A DNA stretch of 64,000 nucleotides from Effrenium voratum (Eukaryota > Sar > Dinophyceae > Suessiales > Symbiodiniaceae). The position numbers and the translations under genes were made by a program. A model generated the notes under the pieces. That model had not been told where the DNA came from. It saw only the letters and a list, made by a program, of their open reading frames with translations, and did not search any database. The DNA lies in assembly GCA_963377175.1 (NCBI GenBank), contig CAUJNA010001724.1, forward strand, positions 728,501 to 792,500. The letters run 5' to 3'. Every line of letters begins with the position of its first letter. The stretch's first letter is position 1. Below, piece after piece: positions 53,255-63,930 of the stretch.

Positions 53255-54810
53255 CGCCAGTTGCGGGGTCCTGTTTTCCGCTTGTCTTCCTGTCTCCCAG
53301 TCGATGCCAGATGCTGTAACGGTCGTGTCTCCCGCTTGTCTCCATGTGTTTCCCACTTGTCTCCCTGTGTCTCCCAGTCTCTGCGGTCAGACGCCAGATG
53401 CTGTGACGCTGGCTCCGGGGTCGTGTCTCCCGCGTGTATTCCTGTGTCTCGCAGTTTCTGCGATGCTGTGACGCTGGCTCCGGGGTCGTGTCTTGTCTCC
53501 CTGTGTCTCCCAGCTTCTGCAGTCAGAGGCCAGATGCTGTGACGCCGGCTCCCGGGGTTGTCTCCCGCTTGTCTCTCCTGTGTCTCCCAGTCTCTGCGGT
53601 CAGATGCCAGATGCTGTGACGCCGGCCCCACTTGTCTCCCTGTGTCTCCCAGTCTCGTCTTGTCTCGTCTCCCACCAGTGTCTGTGTCCTGCTTTCCCTG
53701 TCTCTGCGATGCTGTGACGCTGGCTCCGGGGTCGTGTCTCCCGCTTGTCTCCCTGTGTCTCGCAGTCTCTGCGATGCTGTGACGCTGGCTCCGGGGTCGT
53801 GTCTCCCGCTTGTCTCGGCTCCGGGGTCGTCTCCCGCTTGTCTGTCTCCGGGTCATATCTCCCACTTGTCTTGCTGTGTCTGGACGCCAGATGCTGCGTC
53901 GTGTCTCCCGCTTGTCGTTTGTCTCCCAGTCTCTGCGGTCGGATGCCAGACGCTGTGACGCTGGGGTTGTGTGTCTCTCCCCGTGTCTGGATGCCAGATG
54001 CTGTGACGCTGGCCCGAGGTCGTGTCTCCCGCTTGTCTCCCAGTGCCCGCTTCTCTCCTGTGTCTCCCAGTGTCTGCGGTCGGACGCCAGCCGCTGTGAT
54101 GCCGGCTCCGTCTCCCGCTTGTCCTTTGTCTCCCAGATGCTGTGACGCTGGGCTCGGGGTGTGTCTCGCAGTCTCTGCGATGCTGTGACGCGGTGTCTCT
54201 CAGCTTCTGCGGAGGCCAGATGCTGTGACGCCGGCTCCGGGGTTGTGTGTCCCGCTTATTGTCTCTGCCAGACGCTGGCTCCGGGGTCGTGTCTCCCGCT
54301 TGTCTCCCTGTGTCTCGCAGTCTCTGCGATGCTGTGACGCTGGCTCCGGGTCGTGTCTCCCGCTTGTCTCCCTTTCTGCAATCAGAGCCCAAATCCTTTC
54401 ACGCCGGCTCCTGGGTCGTGTCTCCCGCTTGTTTTCCTGTGTCTCCCAGTCTCTGCGATCAGATGCCAGATGCTGTGACGCCGCCGGCTTCGGGGTCTCC
54501 CGCTTGTCTCCCTGTACTCCCAGTCTCGTCTCCCTGTGTCTCCCAGTCTGTGCGGTCGGATGCCAGATGTGACGCTGGGTACGGGGTCTCCCGCTTGTCT
54601 CTCTGTGTCTGGATGCCAGATGCTGTGACGCTGGCTCCGGGGTCGTGTCTCCCGCTTGTCGCTTGTCTGTGACGCTGCCTCCGGGGTCGTGTCTCCCGCT
54701 TGTCTCCCTGTGTCTCCCATCTCCCGCTTGTCTCCTTCAGATGCTGTGATGCTGGCTGCGGGGTCGTGTCTTGCGCTTGTCTCCCAGATGCTGACGCTGG
54801 CTCCGGGCAA
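53255..54810. repeat. Minisatellite, unit about 70-80 bp, about 20 units
   Basis: Blocks GATGCTGTGACGCTGGCTCC, GGGGTCGTGTCTCCCGCTTG and TCTCCCTGTGTCTCCCAGTC recur in variable order. Serine/cysteine-rich + frames and arginine-rich minus frames across it are artefacts. Confidence 0.96.
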
Positions 54811-54985
54811 AACCAACTGAAGCTGCTTCTTCTTTGCGAGTGTTGGGGCTGACCTTGCTTGCTGCCAGCTGGCTGTTTTTAATGCTTACATCCCTCAACC
54901 AAAAAAATGAAGGTCCCGGGCCCCGGGCAAAACTAATTGAAGCTGCTTCTTCTTTGTGAGTTTTTGAGGCTGACCTGGCTTGCTT
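54805..54985. repeat. Direct duplication, about 110 bp
   Basis: GGGCAAAACCAACTGAAGCT and GGGCAAAACTAATTGAAGCT start two copies, each ending in CTTGC near GCTGACCT. Confidence 0.88.
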
Positions 54986-55194
54986 GGCATCCAGTAACCG
55001 GCGTTCGGCTCCCTTCGGCTCCTTTCGGCTCACGTGGCATTAGCGCGCAAGCGCAATTGAGAAGCATCAAAAGCAGTCCAGTTAGAAGCATAGATTCGAA
55101 GTGAGAAGGAACGACTTGCGAAAATGAATAGCAGTGGGGAAAGGGCATGTCGCAGATTGTGCTGTTAGCCTGTGTGCAAAGGATGTACCTCTCT

Positions 55195-55945
55195 CTTGGT
55201 CAAGAGCAGGTTTGCATCCTTGTGGAGCATCGTTGGAGCTAGAAGCAAGCAATGTTGAGCTTTGAATATGTCTATTTTTCTCGGTAAACAAACAAATCGT
55301 GACATTTGGCTGATGGCTTTGCTCAGGAAACTGAGCTGCTTTTTAGAAGCCAGTGCCGCACTTCTTGGCCACGTGCAGGTTTGCATCCTTCCTGTCAAGC
55401 CCTAAATATGTCTATGTTTCTCAAGCGAAAATATACTGTGACATCCGGCTGATTGCTTTGCTCGGGACACTGAGCTGCTTTTTGGAAGCCAGTGCCGCAC
55501 TTTTTGGTCAAGTGCAGGTTTGCATCCTTGTGGCGCATTAGCAGAGCCCTTGTCGAGCCTTAAATATGTAGACTGTTTTCGATAGACCAATACCGTGACA
55601 TCCGGCTGATACTGAGCTGCTCTGTGGAAGCCAGCGCCGCACTTCTTGGTCAGCTGCAGGTTTGCATCCTTGTGGCGCATCAGCAGAGTGCTTTGCTCAG
55701 GATTCTGAGCTGCTTTTCGGAAGCCAGTGCTTCTGGCGCATCAGCAGAGCCCCCTTGAATATGTACTGTTGTTCTCGATAAACAAATACCGTGACATCCG
55801 CATCCTTGTGGCACATCAGCAGAGCCCTGTCGAGCCTTTAATGTGTCTGTTTTCTCGATGAACAAATATTGTGGGACATCCGGCTAGGATACTGGGCTGC
55901 TTTTGGAAGCCAGTGCCGCGCTTCTTGGCCAAGTGCAGGTTAGCA
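55195..55945. repeat. Minisatellite, unit about 100-170 bp, about 5 units
   Basis: Units share AGGTTTGCATCCTTGTGGC, CCTTAAATATGT, GTGACATCCGGCTGAT and GAAGCCAGTGCCGCACTT. Frames on the minus strand repeat the same peptides out of phase. Confidence 0.95.
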
Positions 55946-56219
55946 TCGACCGCGGAGACACACTTAGCGCTGTCGGACTTCTGGCGGGGACACGGTGTAA
56001 AAAGCGGTTTCTTGACATGTTTTCCTGTTGGCATTTTTCCGGCTGACATCTTCTAACAAGAAAGCATTCGTGGAGTTGACCAGACTGGGCTGGCATTTGC
56101 GAGTGCTGGCCATGAATGCAGGTGCGCAGGTGGACAAGTGGCAGACAATTGAGGGTTTCCGGCTAAACACAAAGCATTTAGCTTGGACTTTTGCAGCGCT
56201 GTGATGGTGAGGGTGGATG

Positions 56220-56370
56220 AGGAGGATTCTGTTGATTCTGTGGCTGATGAAGGTGGTGACGATGATGATGATGATGATGGCGATGAGGGTCAGGATGACG
56301 AGGATGAGGAGGATGATGAGGAGAAGGAGGGTGATGATGAGTGTGATGGTGATGAGCCACAGAGAAGTTG
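56220..56370. repeat. (GAT/GAG)n tract
   Basis: Acidic Asp/Glu-rich + frame and His/Pro-rich minus frame arise from the tract itself. Confidence 0.93.
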
Positions 56371-56629
56371 ACGGTTTCGTTGACAGTTTTGCTCTGAGTC
56401 AACAAGCCCTTGGAATGGAGAAGGGGCACGGCTCCACTAAGCATTTTACCAGCGAAGCAACAAGAGGGCTTGCGCGGGCCAGCCACCATCTTAGCCAAAA
56501 TCGTATGAAGCGGGGGGAGGGGGGCTCTAGGCAACAGCGCTGCAGGAAAGACCTCCAGCGGATGACACCAGCAAGTTGCGCAAGCAAAATGCCACTAGCA
56601 AAATGGCGCAAGCCAGTAGCAGCTCAGAC

Positions 56630-56775
56630 AACTTGCTCATTGAAACTTGTTCAGAGAAACTTGCTCTGAGAACTTGCTCAGATAGTTTGTGCCAAGAACT
56701 TGCTTGGAGAACTTGCTCAAAGGAACTCGCGCCAACAACTTGCTCAGAGGAACTTGCGCAGAGAACTTGCTAGGA
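56630..56775. repeat. Degenerate repeat of about 20 bp
   Basis: AACTTGCTCAGAGAAC-like units, seven or eight. Confidence 0.93.
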
Positions 56776-56999
56776 TTACTTTGTGCCGTGCACTGCTCAT
56801 GCTTTCGGGCCACCCATCTTCTAGTTTTCTCTTGGTAGCATCACTGTTGTTCGAGCACCCTTTCTTGTTGGCAGTGCTGTTGTAAACCTCGCCTCCTATC
56901 TTGTTGCCAGTAGTTAGCACCTTCTCAGTTGGATAGCCATGTGGCCTGGCCAAAATCATATCCAGTCTTTCGCTAGCTGGTCCTGCGACGTTTTTCCCT

Positions 57000-58150
57000 C
57001 TTTGCAACCTATGTACTCCAGTCCCACTGACAAACGCATTTTGCTGAAGCATTGCACACATTTGTGATGCCAAGCTCGCGGCTTGACGTATCTCGTTGCC
57101 TCCTGACAGAGGGGTTGAAGACAGATTTCCCATCCTTGTTTTCCACATATTCTGCAATATGGACGCTGCTGTTTTGCACGTCTCCGAAAGTGCTCAGGGC
57201 TTGCAAGTGCGAGAGGGCTAAAGGGCTTTCATGGGGACGTCGTAAGGTGCCATTATCATTCTCTGAGGCGCTAGCTTCCCTGCAGTCTCTGGACCCATGG
57301 AACACCAAAACGGTTCAACGTGAGCTGTACTGCATGGCGCTTGTGCTAGCCTCACGCAGTGAGTATTTTTGGAACTCCGAGCAATTCCATTCTCGCAATC
57401 CACGTTCTTTTCCGAGATCTCGACTTGAATTTGGCAGCTCCGGGCGAGATGCTGATTTACTTGCTCGCAGCATACGTGGCTTGTCGGGAAACCAAGCTGG
57501 AGGGATGTGCTGATAGCATCAAGACCATCGCTCACCGAAGCAACACGTGCTAAAGACACGGCCCCTCCAGTTCTTCTTTGACGACACAGCTTTGCCTCCA
57601 CTACGCCTTGAACATCGATTCCGACCCGTTCTCGCACAAGGTTTCGGTGCTGCTGGACACACTGCGTGCGTGGCGAACTCCCCAGCAACTATTTCGGAAT
57701 GGTGGCTCTGGTTCTCAATGTGGTAATTGCAACACACGGTCATGGCCATGTTTCGACACATGTTCGGTGGCTGTATAATCTAATAAGAGTTGCTAACGCC
57801 GCAGTCTGCAAGTTTATGCAAGTTCTCTCTTGCTTTGCTTGTGGCAAGACCTTTAGCCGAGCTTCAGAAGAAGATAGCAACCAGAAGTGGCATGTGCCCA
57901 GCCTCGGCCGCAAGCTGCTGAGACTGATGCGCAAGTTTCAGCAGAGTAGCGAGACGGCCACCAACTGCTGCGGTGATGGAAAAGTGCATTGAGTGTCCGT
58001 GCTACGGAAGTTCCTTCGAAACTTCCTTTGATTAATGCCAGGTGTTGGGTTGATTCACCCCGAATCCCTGAAGCCTTCACTCTCGAACATGGCATTGACA
58101 TGGCATTTTCCTCCTCAAAGTCGATGAACAACATCGATGCTTTTAACCGG
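57000..58150 (+). pseudogene. Frameshifted coding-like stretch, unidentified
   Basis: Successive + frames read well and hand over to each other: SLFSTYSAIWTLLFC, then GEMLIYLLAAYVACRETKLE, LNIDSDPFSHKVSVLLDTLR and NYFGMVALVLNVVIATHGHG. No TIR element interrupts it over 1.1 kb and no splice pairs are evident. It could be a processed or mobile-element-derived copy in decay. The minus strand is open too (57218-57688), so the strand is not certain. Confidence 0.3.
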
Positions 58151-58545
58151 CGTCAAGGAGATAGATGGACCCGATGTGTCCTCTTCCCAAAAAAGGGGAC
58201 TTCCTACATGGACACACATAGACTGATTGTAACTATGTGTTGCTCACATAAGCTACTCAATTTCGCACCTTACATGAAGGAGACAAGCCTTTTTTGGGTT
58301 ATGCAGACCTGTCATGTTTTTTTGCTGTTTGGGGTCGAGGCTGGTGTAATTAAGCACAGACCCCCTAAAATGGCTGCGGTTTCCCTTTTGGCGTTTCGTT
58401 TACCACACCCAAAAAACGGGTACCCGCACAAAAGATGGACAGCTCAGAAGCGTGCTCTATAATTACAAAAAAGGTTGGTGTCATTGAAAACAGCACCCTT
58501 TTGAAAACCGGCGCCAAGTTGTGTGACAGGACGCACATCGCAAAT

Positions 58546-58623
58546 CTAGGGGTTGATTTCCCACGGTGTTTTGTAGTTTTCTAGAAAGAAGGATCCCTGG
58601 AAAGAATGGGGAAGCTACCCTTA
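58546..58623 (+). repeat. TIR-H family element, internally deleted
   Basis: CTAGGGGTTGATTTCCC ... GGGGAAGCTACCCTTAG. Confidence 0.82.
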
Positions 58624-58762
58624 GAACAAAGGCTTCACCAAGGCTGGTCTGTGCCACTCCTGAGCTGTCAAATCCACGGCAGTATCCCACTCCATCAGGG
58701 CCCTCGATTTGTTTTCAAAGTCCTCTGAAGCTGCGAAGGACGATCGACACAGTCTAGCTTGC

Positions 58763-58851
58763 TTCCATTTGCTTAAGCCCCCCAGCAAAAAATAAATAGC
58801 GATACATTCCCTTTAAACTACCAGGGGAAACTAAACATCTTCTTGAAGCTC
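58763..58851 (+). repeat. TIR-E family element
   Basis: CCATTTGCTTAAGCCCCC ... TCTTGAAGC, right end worn. Confidence 0.75.
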
Positions 58852-58859
58852 AGAGGGCA

Positions 58860-59230
58860 TCTGCAATTGCGTACTTTCATTTAGTCGACGAGATTCGACC
58901 ATGGTCATGACAACCCGAAAAATTATGCAATTCACCAACCTCAAATCCTCATTCACCCCACGCAACAATGTGGCATTGTCATTTCAAGTGATGCAGCCAA
59001 CAGGCAACTGATCAGTGTTGTTCTTGATTGTCGCCCGGAAAAGTGGCAAAGAGTGGCTTTCCCGCTAGTTTGTCTGACTCTGACAGTTCACTGCACTGAT
59101 TCATCCTTCACGCAGTTGCCTTTGCCTCTTCCGTGACGCTTGGAAGAGCTAAAGCTGGCCCCTTCTTAGATCCTGTGCCCAACAACTCGCAAATGTAAGA
59201 CCTCCAAGAAAGGACGCCATGCTGTCAAAG
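58860..59230. other. Spacer, nothing recognised
   Basis: No repeat family, exon or RNA gene seen. Confidence 0.4.
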
Positions 59231-59361
59231 CGTGGGCCTTGCCCCTTGCCCCCTTTCCACCCCGCCCCCCCAACACCAACAAAAACCAGACCAGCCCGTA
59301 CCTTGTTCAAAGCACAAAAAAGAACCTACATGCCCAACGCTTGCACGAAGGGGTCCCTTAC

Positions 59362-59470
59362 CCGCGAAAAAAACTTTTGAAAGCGCCCTGCCTGGTGTGG
59401 TACATGAGACTGACCAGCTCAAACGCTGGGGAGTAGTCCTCCGCTTTGGTGGGCATCTCCTTCGGATCAC
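59362..59470 (-). CDS. Exon of an unidentified gene
   Basis: Reads DPKEMPTKAEDYSPAFELVS and then MYHTRQGAFKSFFR. Acceptor CCTCGAG|GTG, donor CGCGG|GTAAGG; 109 bases, starts with two and ends with two codon bases. Good composition. A second minus frame is open, which slightly lowers confidence. Family unknown. Confidence 0.65.
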
Positions 59471-59520
59471 CTCGAGGCCATCTCTCACGCGAGTGGCCCC
59501 AAAGGGACGATCGAGTCGGT

Positions 59521-59665
59521 CATGTGGCTGTGGGTCAAGAACAGGTACCAAATCTTATCCCTTAAAACTCCAAGCATTGGGGAAGTTAATCTTTTAGAGA
59601 CATATAGCCCATGTTACCCAAAAAGTTGAAAAGTTGTGTTTTTAAGAGGTAAGAAATGGAAGCCC
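59521..59665 (+). repeat. TIR-C start joined to a second element
   Basis: TGGCTGTGGGTCAAGAACAGG followed by CTTATCCCTTAAAACTCC...GTTACCCAAAAAGTTGA, the latter shared with 63048-63150. Confidence 0.65.
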
Positions 59666-59769
59666 GGTAAATCGAAAGGACCCATACCCATGTCAGGGAA
59701 GTGGTTGGCACTCTGCAGGTCAGCAGCAGGTCCGTTTGAGAAAATTGTGAAGAGCATGGTCTTCCCGGG

Positions 59770-59926
59770 GTCCTACTTCAAGGGGTAGGGTACTTAGGAA
59801 GTGCTTAGTAAGCCTGGTGAAATAGCCCACAAAAGCCAGAGTTTTTCAGTCTCCGTTCAGTGGGCTATCTCATCAGGGTTACTCTGACCACCTACCTAAC
59901 GTACCGAATCGATCGCCCATTCAAGT
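59770..59926. repeat. TIR-G family element
   Basis: ACTTCAAGGGGTAGGGTACTT ... AATCGATCGCCCATTCAAGT, with GTAAGCCTGGTGAAATAG inside. Confidence 0.82.
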
Positions 59927-60069
59927 CAGCGGGTTCGGGCACAGGCAAGAAATGCCAGAAATTGTGACACACACACACACACACAGAGCAGCGGACTGCA
60001 CAGAGGTTGCACAACAGCCTCATCACAAGATGCAGTGCACACTTTGCATCCTGTCATTCAACTTTGCAG

Positions 60070-60105
60070 CCCCCGCCAAACATATATATATATATATATA
60101 TACAT
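60070..60105. repeat. (AT)n microsatellite
   Basis: TATATATATA run; a second, (AC)n, lies at about 59968-59985. Confidence 0.96.
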
Positions 60106-60235
60106 ATAATCAATTCCACACCCACCTCGGAAAACTTTCCAAACGACACAAAGTCGATTCCGTTAGAGGATAAGCTGAAGCATTTCTTTCTTCCACATAC
60201 AATCTTTCAATGTGCACAATTTCCCCTCAGAGAAA

Positions 60236-60305
60236 CTAGGTCCTCAGACTAAGGGTACCCTTTTTTCTGTAGTCTCCTTTAGTAGGGGACTACTGGGGGA
60301 CCTAG
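60236..60305 (+). repeat. TIR-A element, short internal-deletion form
   Basis: CTAGGTCCTCAGAC / CTACTGGGGGACCTAG with only about 70 bp between outer ends. Confidence 0.88.
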
Positions 60306-60309
60306 GAAA

Positions 60310-60970
60310 GACAAGGTTTCGGCCGCGCATGCTTGCCGCGGTTCAGCTGAATTCGCGCCCGGATCGATCTCGCCATGAGAGATCCGGGGTGCGGGAAATG
60401 GAATTTATTTTTGTGGCTAACAAAAAGGGCTTCCCAAAGACGAACCCCCGAAGAAAGAGGGGGAGATGTCCCACAGAAGTGGTTGGATCAACCCCTTGTG
60501 ATCCCAAAGCCCTGTGAGAGATTGATCAAAACCACTAGCTGGCCTGATTCCCGTGAGTGTAGACGTGGGGCTGTTTTCCTTTTGATCCACCTGATTCTGA
60601 TGATCTGCGGGGTTGTGCAATGCTGTAGAGGCGTGCAGTGAGGCATCCTGAAACATGCGACTCATGTCCTGCTTCGACACGGCCCGTCCGAGGCCCAAAG
60701 CCCCGATGTGTTCTTCGCAAAAGGACGCAAAACAAGACTGGAACCCCAGCCCCGGTTTCTTGATGCATTTCTTGACGCATGAACTTTACGGGGCCCGAAT
60801 GAATTGGGGCCCGGCTTCATGGTGTTTTCACGTTGGATCAAGAAATGTGGAGCAACTCGAAGAAAGGATGGGGCAGTCTTCAGCCGCAACGCCACATCCA
60901 ATCTTGCCTACCCAATAGACCGGATAAGTCAAAAAACTGCCTATTCGACAAATTTGCGGATTTGGTTTAT
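60310..60970. other. Spacer with weak open frames
   Basis: Both strands have openings of about 80-90 codons in 60535-60918. No splice-bounded exon or family. Confidence 0.3.
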
Positions 60971-60974
60971 TGGG

Positions 60975-61090
60975 TAGGTCCTCCAGTAGAGGTTAGAATA
61001 AGTTGGTACCGCTTCTTTTTTTTGGAGTCGATTTTAGTAGGGGGGTTTCCTCCGCCAAAAATGGGTGAGAAAGGGCACTGGGGGACCTAG
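60975..61090 (+). repeat. TIR-A family element
   Basis: TAGGTCCTCCAGTAG / CACTGGGGGACCTAG. Confidence 0.9.
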
Positions 61091-61094
61091 TTGA

Positions 61095-61283
61095 CGAACC
61101 TCGGCAGCAACCTTTGCTCGGCCTTCCATCCATCTGCCTGTGAACTAAGCTCACCAAACCCTGCCACCCAGTCCTCAACCCTTCAGCTGAGATGCAGAGT
61201 CGAACTGCGCTCCAAGGGATGTAGCCCTGGAAGGGGAAGCAAATCTCAGCAAAGCCTGGCAACGGCATGAGTTGCTTCCCCAA
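61095..61283 (-). CDS. Exon candidate, unidentified
   Basis: Minus frame LPGFAEICFPFQGYIPWSAV then LRTGWQGLVSLVHRQMDG, abutting a TIR-A element. No firm splice sites. Confidence 0.35.
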
Positions 61284-61383
61284 AACTCAGCGTGGGAAAG
61301 CCATGATGGCTGAAGTCAGATGTCCGATCTTCAAAAAGTCAGCAGCACCTATGAACCTGGATTGCCATCGATTGCCATGTTGC

Positions 61384-61467
61384 CTAGGTCCTCCAGTAGT
61401 AAGGGTACCAACCTTTTTTTTCTGTAGTCTATTTTAGGAGGGGAACCCACCTAGCTGGGCGACCTAG
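61384..61467 (+). repeat. TIR-A element, internally deleted
   Basis: CTAGGTCCTCCAGTAG / AGCTGGGCGACCTAG; lacks part of the left arm. Confidence 0.88.
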
Positions 61468-61660
61468 TTAGCTCCAGGCCCCGCGCAGAGCAAATACTGT
61501 CGCCTTCCTAGCTACGCCGCTACAGCTTTTGACACAAGCTTGACGATATGTTTTTTTGGTGGCTGCTTGTCGTTGGCATGGTGAAGGTCGCTGGCCAACT
61601 TTGGGATTTCTTGTCTGATGTTGGTGGCTTAAGGCTTAGCAGCTGTCAATTGTCACTACT

Positions 61661-61772
61661 CTGGGCTGCCCTCAGATCCCTCGCTAAAAGTTAGATTTTT
61701 AGTGGGTTAAATGGAAATCCCCACTAAACACTAAAAAGCTAAAAGCTAAGGGGATGACTGGGACCCCCCAAG
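61661..61772 (+). repeat. TIR-F family element
   Basis: CTGGGCTGCCCTCAGATCC ... GACTGGGACCCCCCAAG. Confidence 0.82.
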
Positions 61773-61859
61773 TACTGCAACATATCTTCTGAAACATAAC
61801 ACCCTGTGGCGATCGCACCAGCCCTGACAGCTCCAACAAGCAACGGCGGCAAATCAGAC

Positions 61860-61974
61860 CTAAGTCCTCCAGCAGAGAGGTTAGAATAAGGGTACCGTTT
61901 CTTTTTTCTGTAGTCTATTTTAGTAGGGGAACCCTTCCCCAAAAAAGGTAAAAGGGCACAACTGGGGGACCCAG
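61860..61974 (+). repeat. TIR-A family element
   Basis: CTAAGTCCTCCAGCAG / AACTGGGGGACCCAG. Confidence 0.88.
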
Positions 61975-62115
61975 AGACTGTTTTGGCAACCAAATCCTCA
62001 ACATGTTGACTTGCACTTAACCCACTCGAAGAAGGACCGCCGCTGCTACCAACAAACACAGTGTATTACAACAGCACGGGGTGCGACTTGACCGCGAATA
62101 ACATGTCATAAAGCC

Positions 62116-62373
62116 ATGCCAAGTGAAGACCAGCAAGCAGTGGTGACTTTAAGCACAAATGCCAGTGCATCATCGGTCACCCATCTCAAAGTTCGGGACC
62201 ACATGAGAATCAAGCTAGTTTACCTTGCGAAAGCTATCGGAGCCACATCCAATGCGCTAGTTGAAAGCCAACAATGCCGCCTTTCCACGAAGATTTGCAA
62301 CCTGACACATTCAGGCATTTGGCATGACAGGACCAGCCGCAGAAAGGCGTTCGTCTCGATTGAATTAGCGTGA
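62116..62373. other. Open stretch, strand uncertain
   Basis: Plus ATG-started 85-codon frame (RIKLVYLAKAIGATSNALVE) and an open minus frame. No splice or family support. Confidence 0.25.
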
Positions 62374-62726
62374 CACAGGGCTGAGGGAAATACCACTGAG
62401 AGACAAAAGAAGCCTTCTCCCAAAGACTACCCCCCCAAAAAAAAAACAAAATAATGAGGGGGAGAGCTTCATACAACAGACAAACCTAAACTACCCCCCC
62501 CCCCAAAAAAAAACGAAGCAAGATTCTCCCCCCCCCCAAAAAAAAACTAATAAATGAAAGGGGGTGATTCCATTGTATCACAGTGGGAATAAACCCCGAG
62601 TGATCAACCACACCCCCTTCACCGTGAAAGATGTCTCGCCGTCGCGACGCCATGGCCCAGCCTTCTGGGTCCTCCTCCTAGTCAGATCTTCTCCACAGAG
62701 TGGCCAGGAAAAAACACCTCTCTACT

Positions 62727-62828
62727 CTTGGTATGGGCTGTCTAAAAACTGACTGTTTTTTGCAGACCAGTAAAAGTGAACAGAACCAAAAAACTAAAAA
62801 ACCAAAACACATGCCAAGAACAGTGAAG
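62727..62828 (+). repeat. Dispersed element, relative of 25975
   Basis: CTCTTGGTATGGGCTG ... GCCAAGAACAGTGAAG. Confidence 0.6.
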
Positions 62829-63047
62829 AAAAGTTGACCCAGTGCTGTTGCTTTACTGGAAATAGCATCTAACTGGAAATACCCAGGAAATCATTCATCA
62901 TTCAGTCGCAGGAGTTTCTGCAAGTGCGAGGTAGTACCCGTCAGCTTGAGTCTTAGACTTCCGTTGTCTGAACCATTCAACTGTTTCCTGCCCTTCAACG
63001 AGACAATGCTTGAGACCAACACAAAACAATACTAAACTTGCCGGTTC

Positions 63048-63150
63048 TCTTATCCCTTAAAACTCCACGCCCTGGGGAAGTTTTCATCTTTTACTGACAT
63101 ATAGCCCATGTTACCCAAAAAGTTGAGAAAAGTTGTGTTTTTAAGAGGTA
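63048..63150 (+). repeat. Dispersed element, relative of 59560
   Basis: CTTATCCCTTAAAACTCCA ... GTTTTTAAGAGGTAAG, the second copy in the window. Confidence 0.75.
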
Positions 63151-63334
63151 AGTTCTCACTCCCGGGAAGGAGGGGATGACCCCTATAAACCATCCCCCCG
63201 CCCCTCCAGTTCATTCCCAACACCCAGGAGGGTAATGCCCTACCGAGCAGCAGCAAGCAAAGGCCAAGTACAGTGTGTGGTTCTGAAAAGGCTTGCACCT
63301 GTCGCACGCATCAGATTTCATAGAACAAATCCTA

Positions 63335-63453
63335 TCTGGGTGAATTATAATACTTTACCAACCTGAAACTTGAGGTGGTTGGGGGGCTATTCCCCACAAC
63401 CACCATTTGGGGTGAATTCGGTCGTGTGAGGTCGTGATAATTCACCCAGATCC
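63335..63453. repeat. TIR element, solitary family
   Basis: CTATCTGGGTGAATTATAA left, TGATAATTCACCCAGATCC right. It contains a GGTGGTTG...CAACCACC inner palindrome. Confidence 0.85.
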
Positions 63454-63459
63454 TATTTC

Positions 63460-63930
63460 TCAAAACCAAATCAGCAAAGAGCCATGGACTGCCAGTACCA
63501 GAATGCAAGCCAGCACCAGCGCGATGACACCTAGCCTGGCGAAAAAAAATAATAGGGGTACATGTGTTCTTCTTGGCGTGCCTGTTGCACCCAAGTAAAA
63601 CCTGATCATTTCAAGGGACAAGTCTGTCACAGTAGAGCTCCCAGCATGGACACTTTGCAGTGGTTTGCCTTTTCCTCCCGGCACCTCATGGATCGCTGCC
63701 TCAGGAAGTAACAGGATTCCTTTTTTGGTTTCTTTAAGTTTAAAATCGAACCCTTTGGGCGTTTCACGCTTGCCACGCGCGTGTGCGCCGCCACACCCCG
63801 TGCGCTCCTTGACGCAGCCGGGGCAGTCTGCCGGCAGTATGGCCAAGAGCTCAGAGTCCGCGGATGCCTCTGCCCGCACCTGGCGCGTCAGTCTGTGGCT
63901 TGAACCAACAAAAACCCGTGGACAACTTTT
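63460..63930 (-). CDS. Long exon with C-terminal membrane helix, unidentified
   Basis: About 155 open minus codons. The upstream part reads RVFVGSSHRLTRQVRAEASA, SELLAILPADCPGC, then KGFDFKLKETKKGILLLPEA, and near the end ARLGVIALVLACILVLAVHG followed by LLIWF and a stop. The first part loosely recalls SH3-like repeats common in dinoflagellate proteins (inference only). Probably an exon of a gene starting beyond the window; splice sites not fixed. Confidence 0.55.
   Translation of the reverse strand, partial: KSCPRVFVGSSHRLTRQVRAEASADSELLAILPADCPGCVKERTGCGGAHARGKRETPKGFDFKLKETKKGILLLPEAAIHEVPGGKGKPLQSVHAGSSTVTDLSLEMIRFYLGATGTPRRTHVPLLFFFARLGVIALVLACILVLAVHGSLLIWF

Noticed and set aside
53255..54810. 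A 268-codon arginine-rich minus frame
   Set aside because: It is the reverse reading of the TCTCCC minisatellite, with the same peptides recurring at the repeat period.
56183..56371. Acidic protein from a (GAT)n tract
   Set aside because: Composition is entirely set by the trinucleotide repeat.
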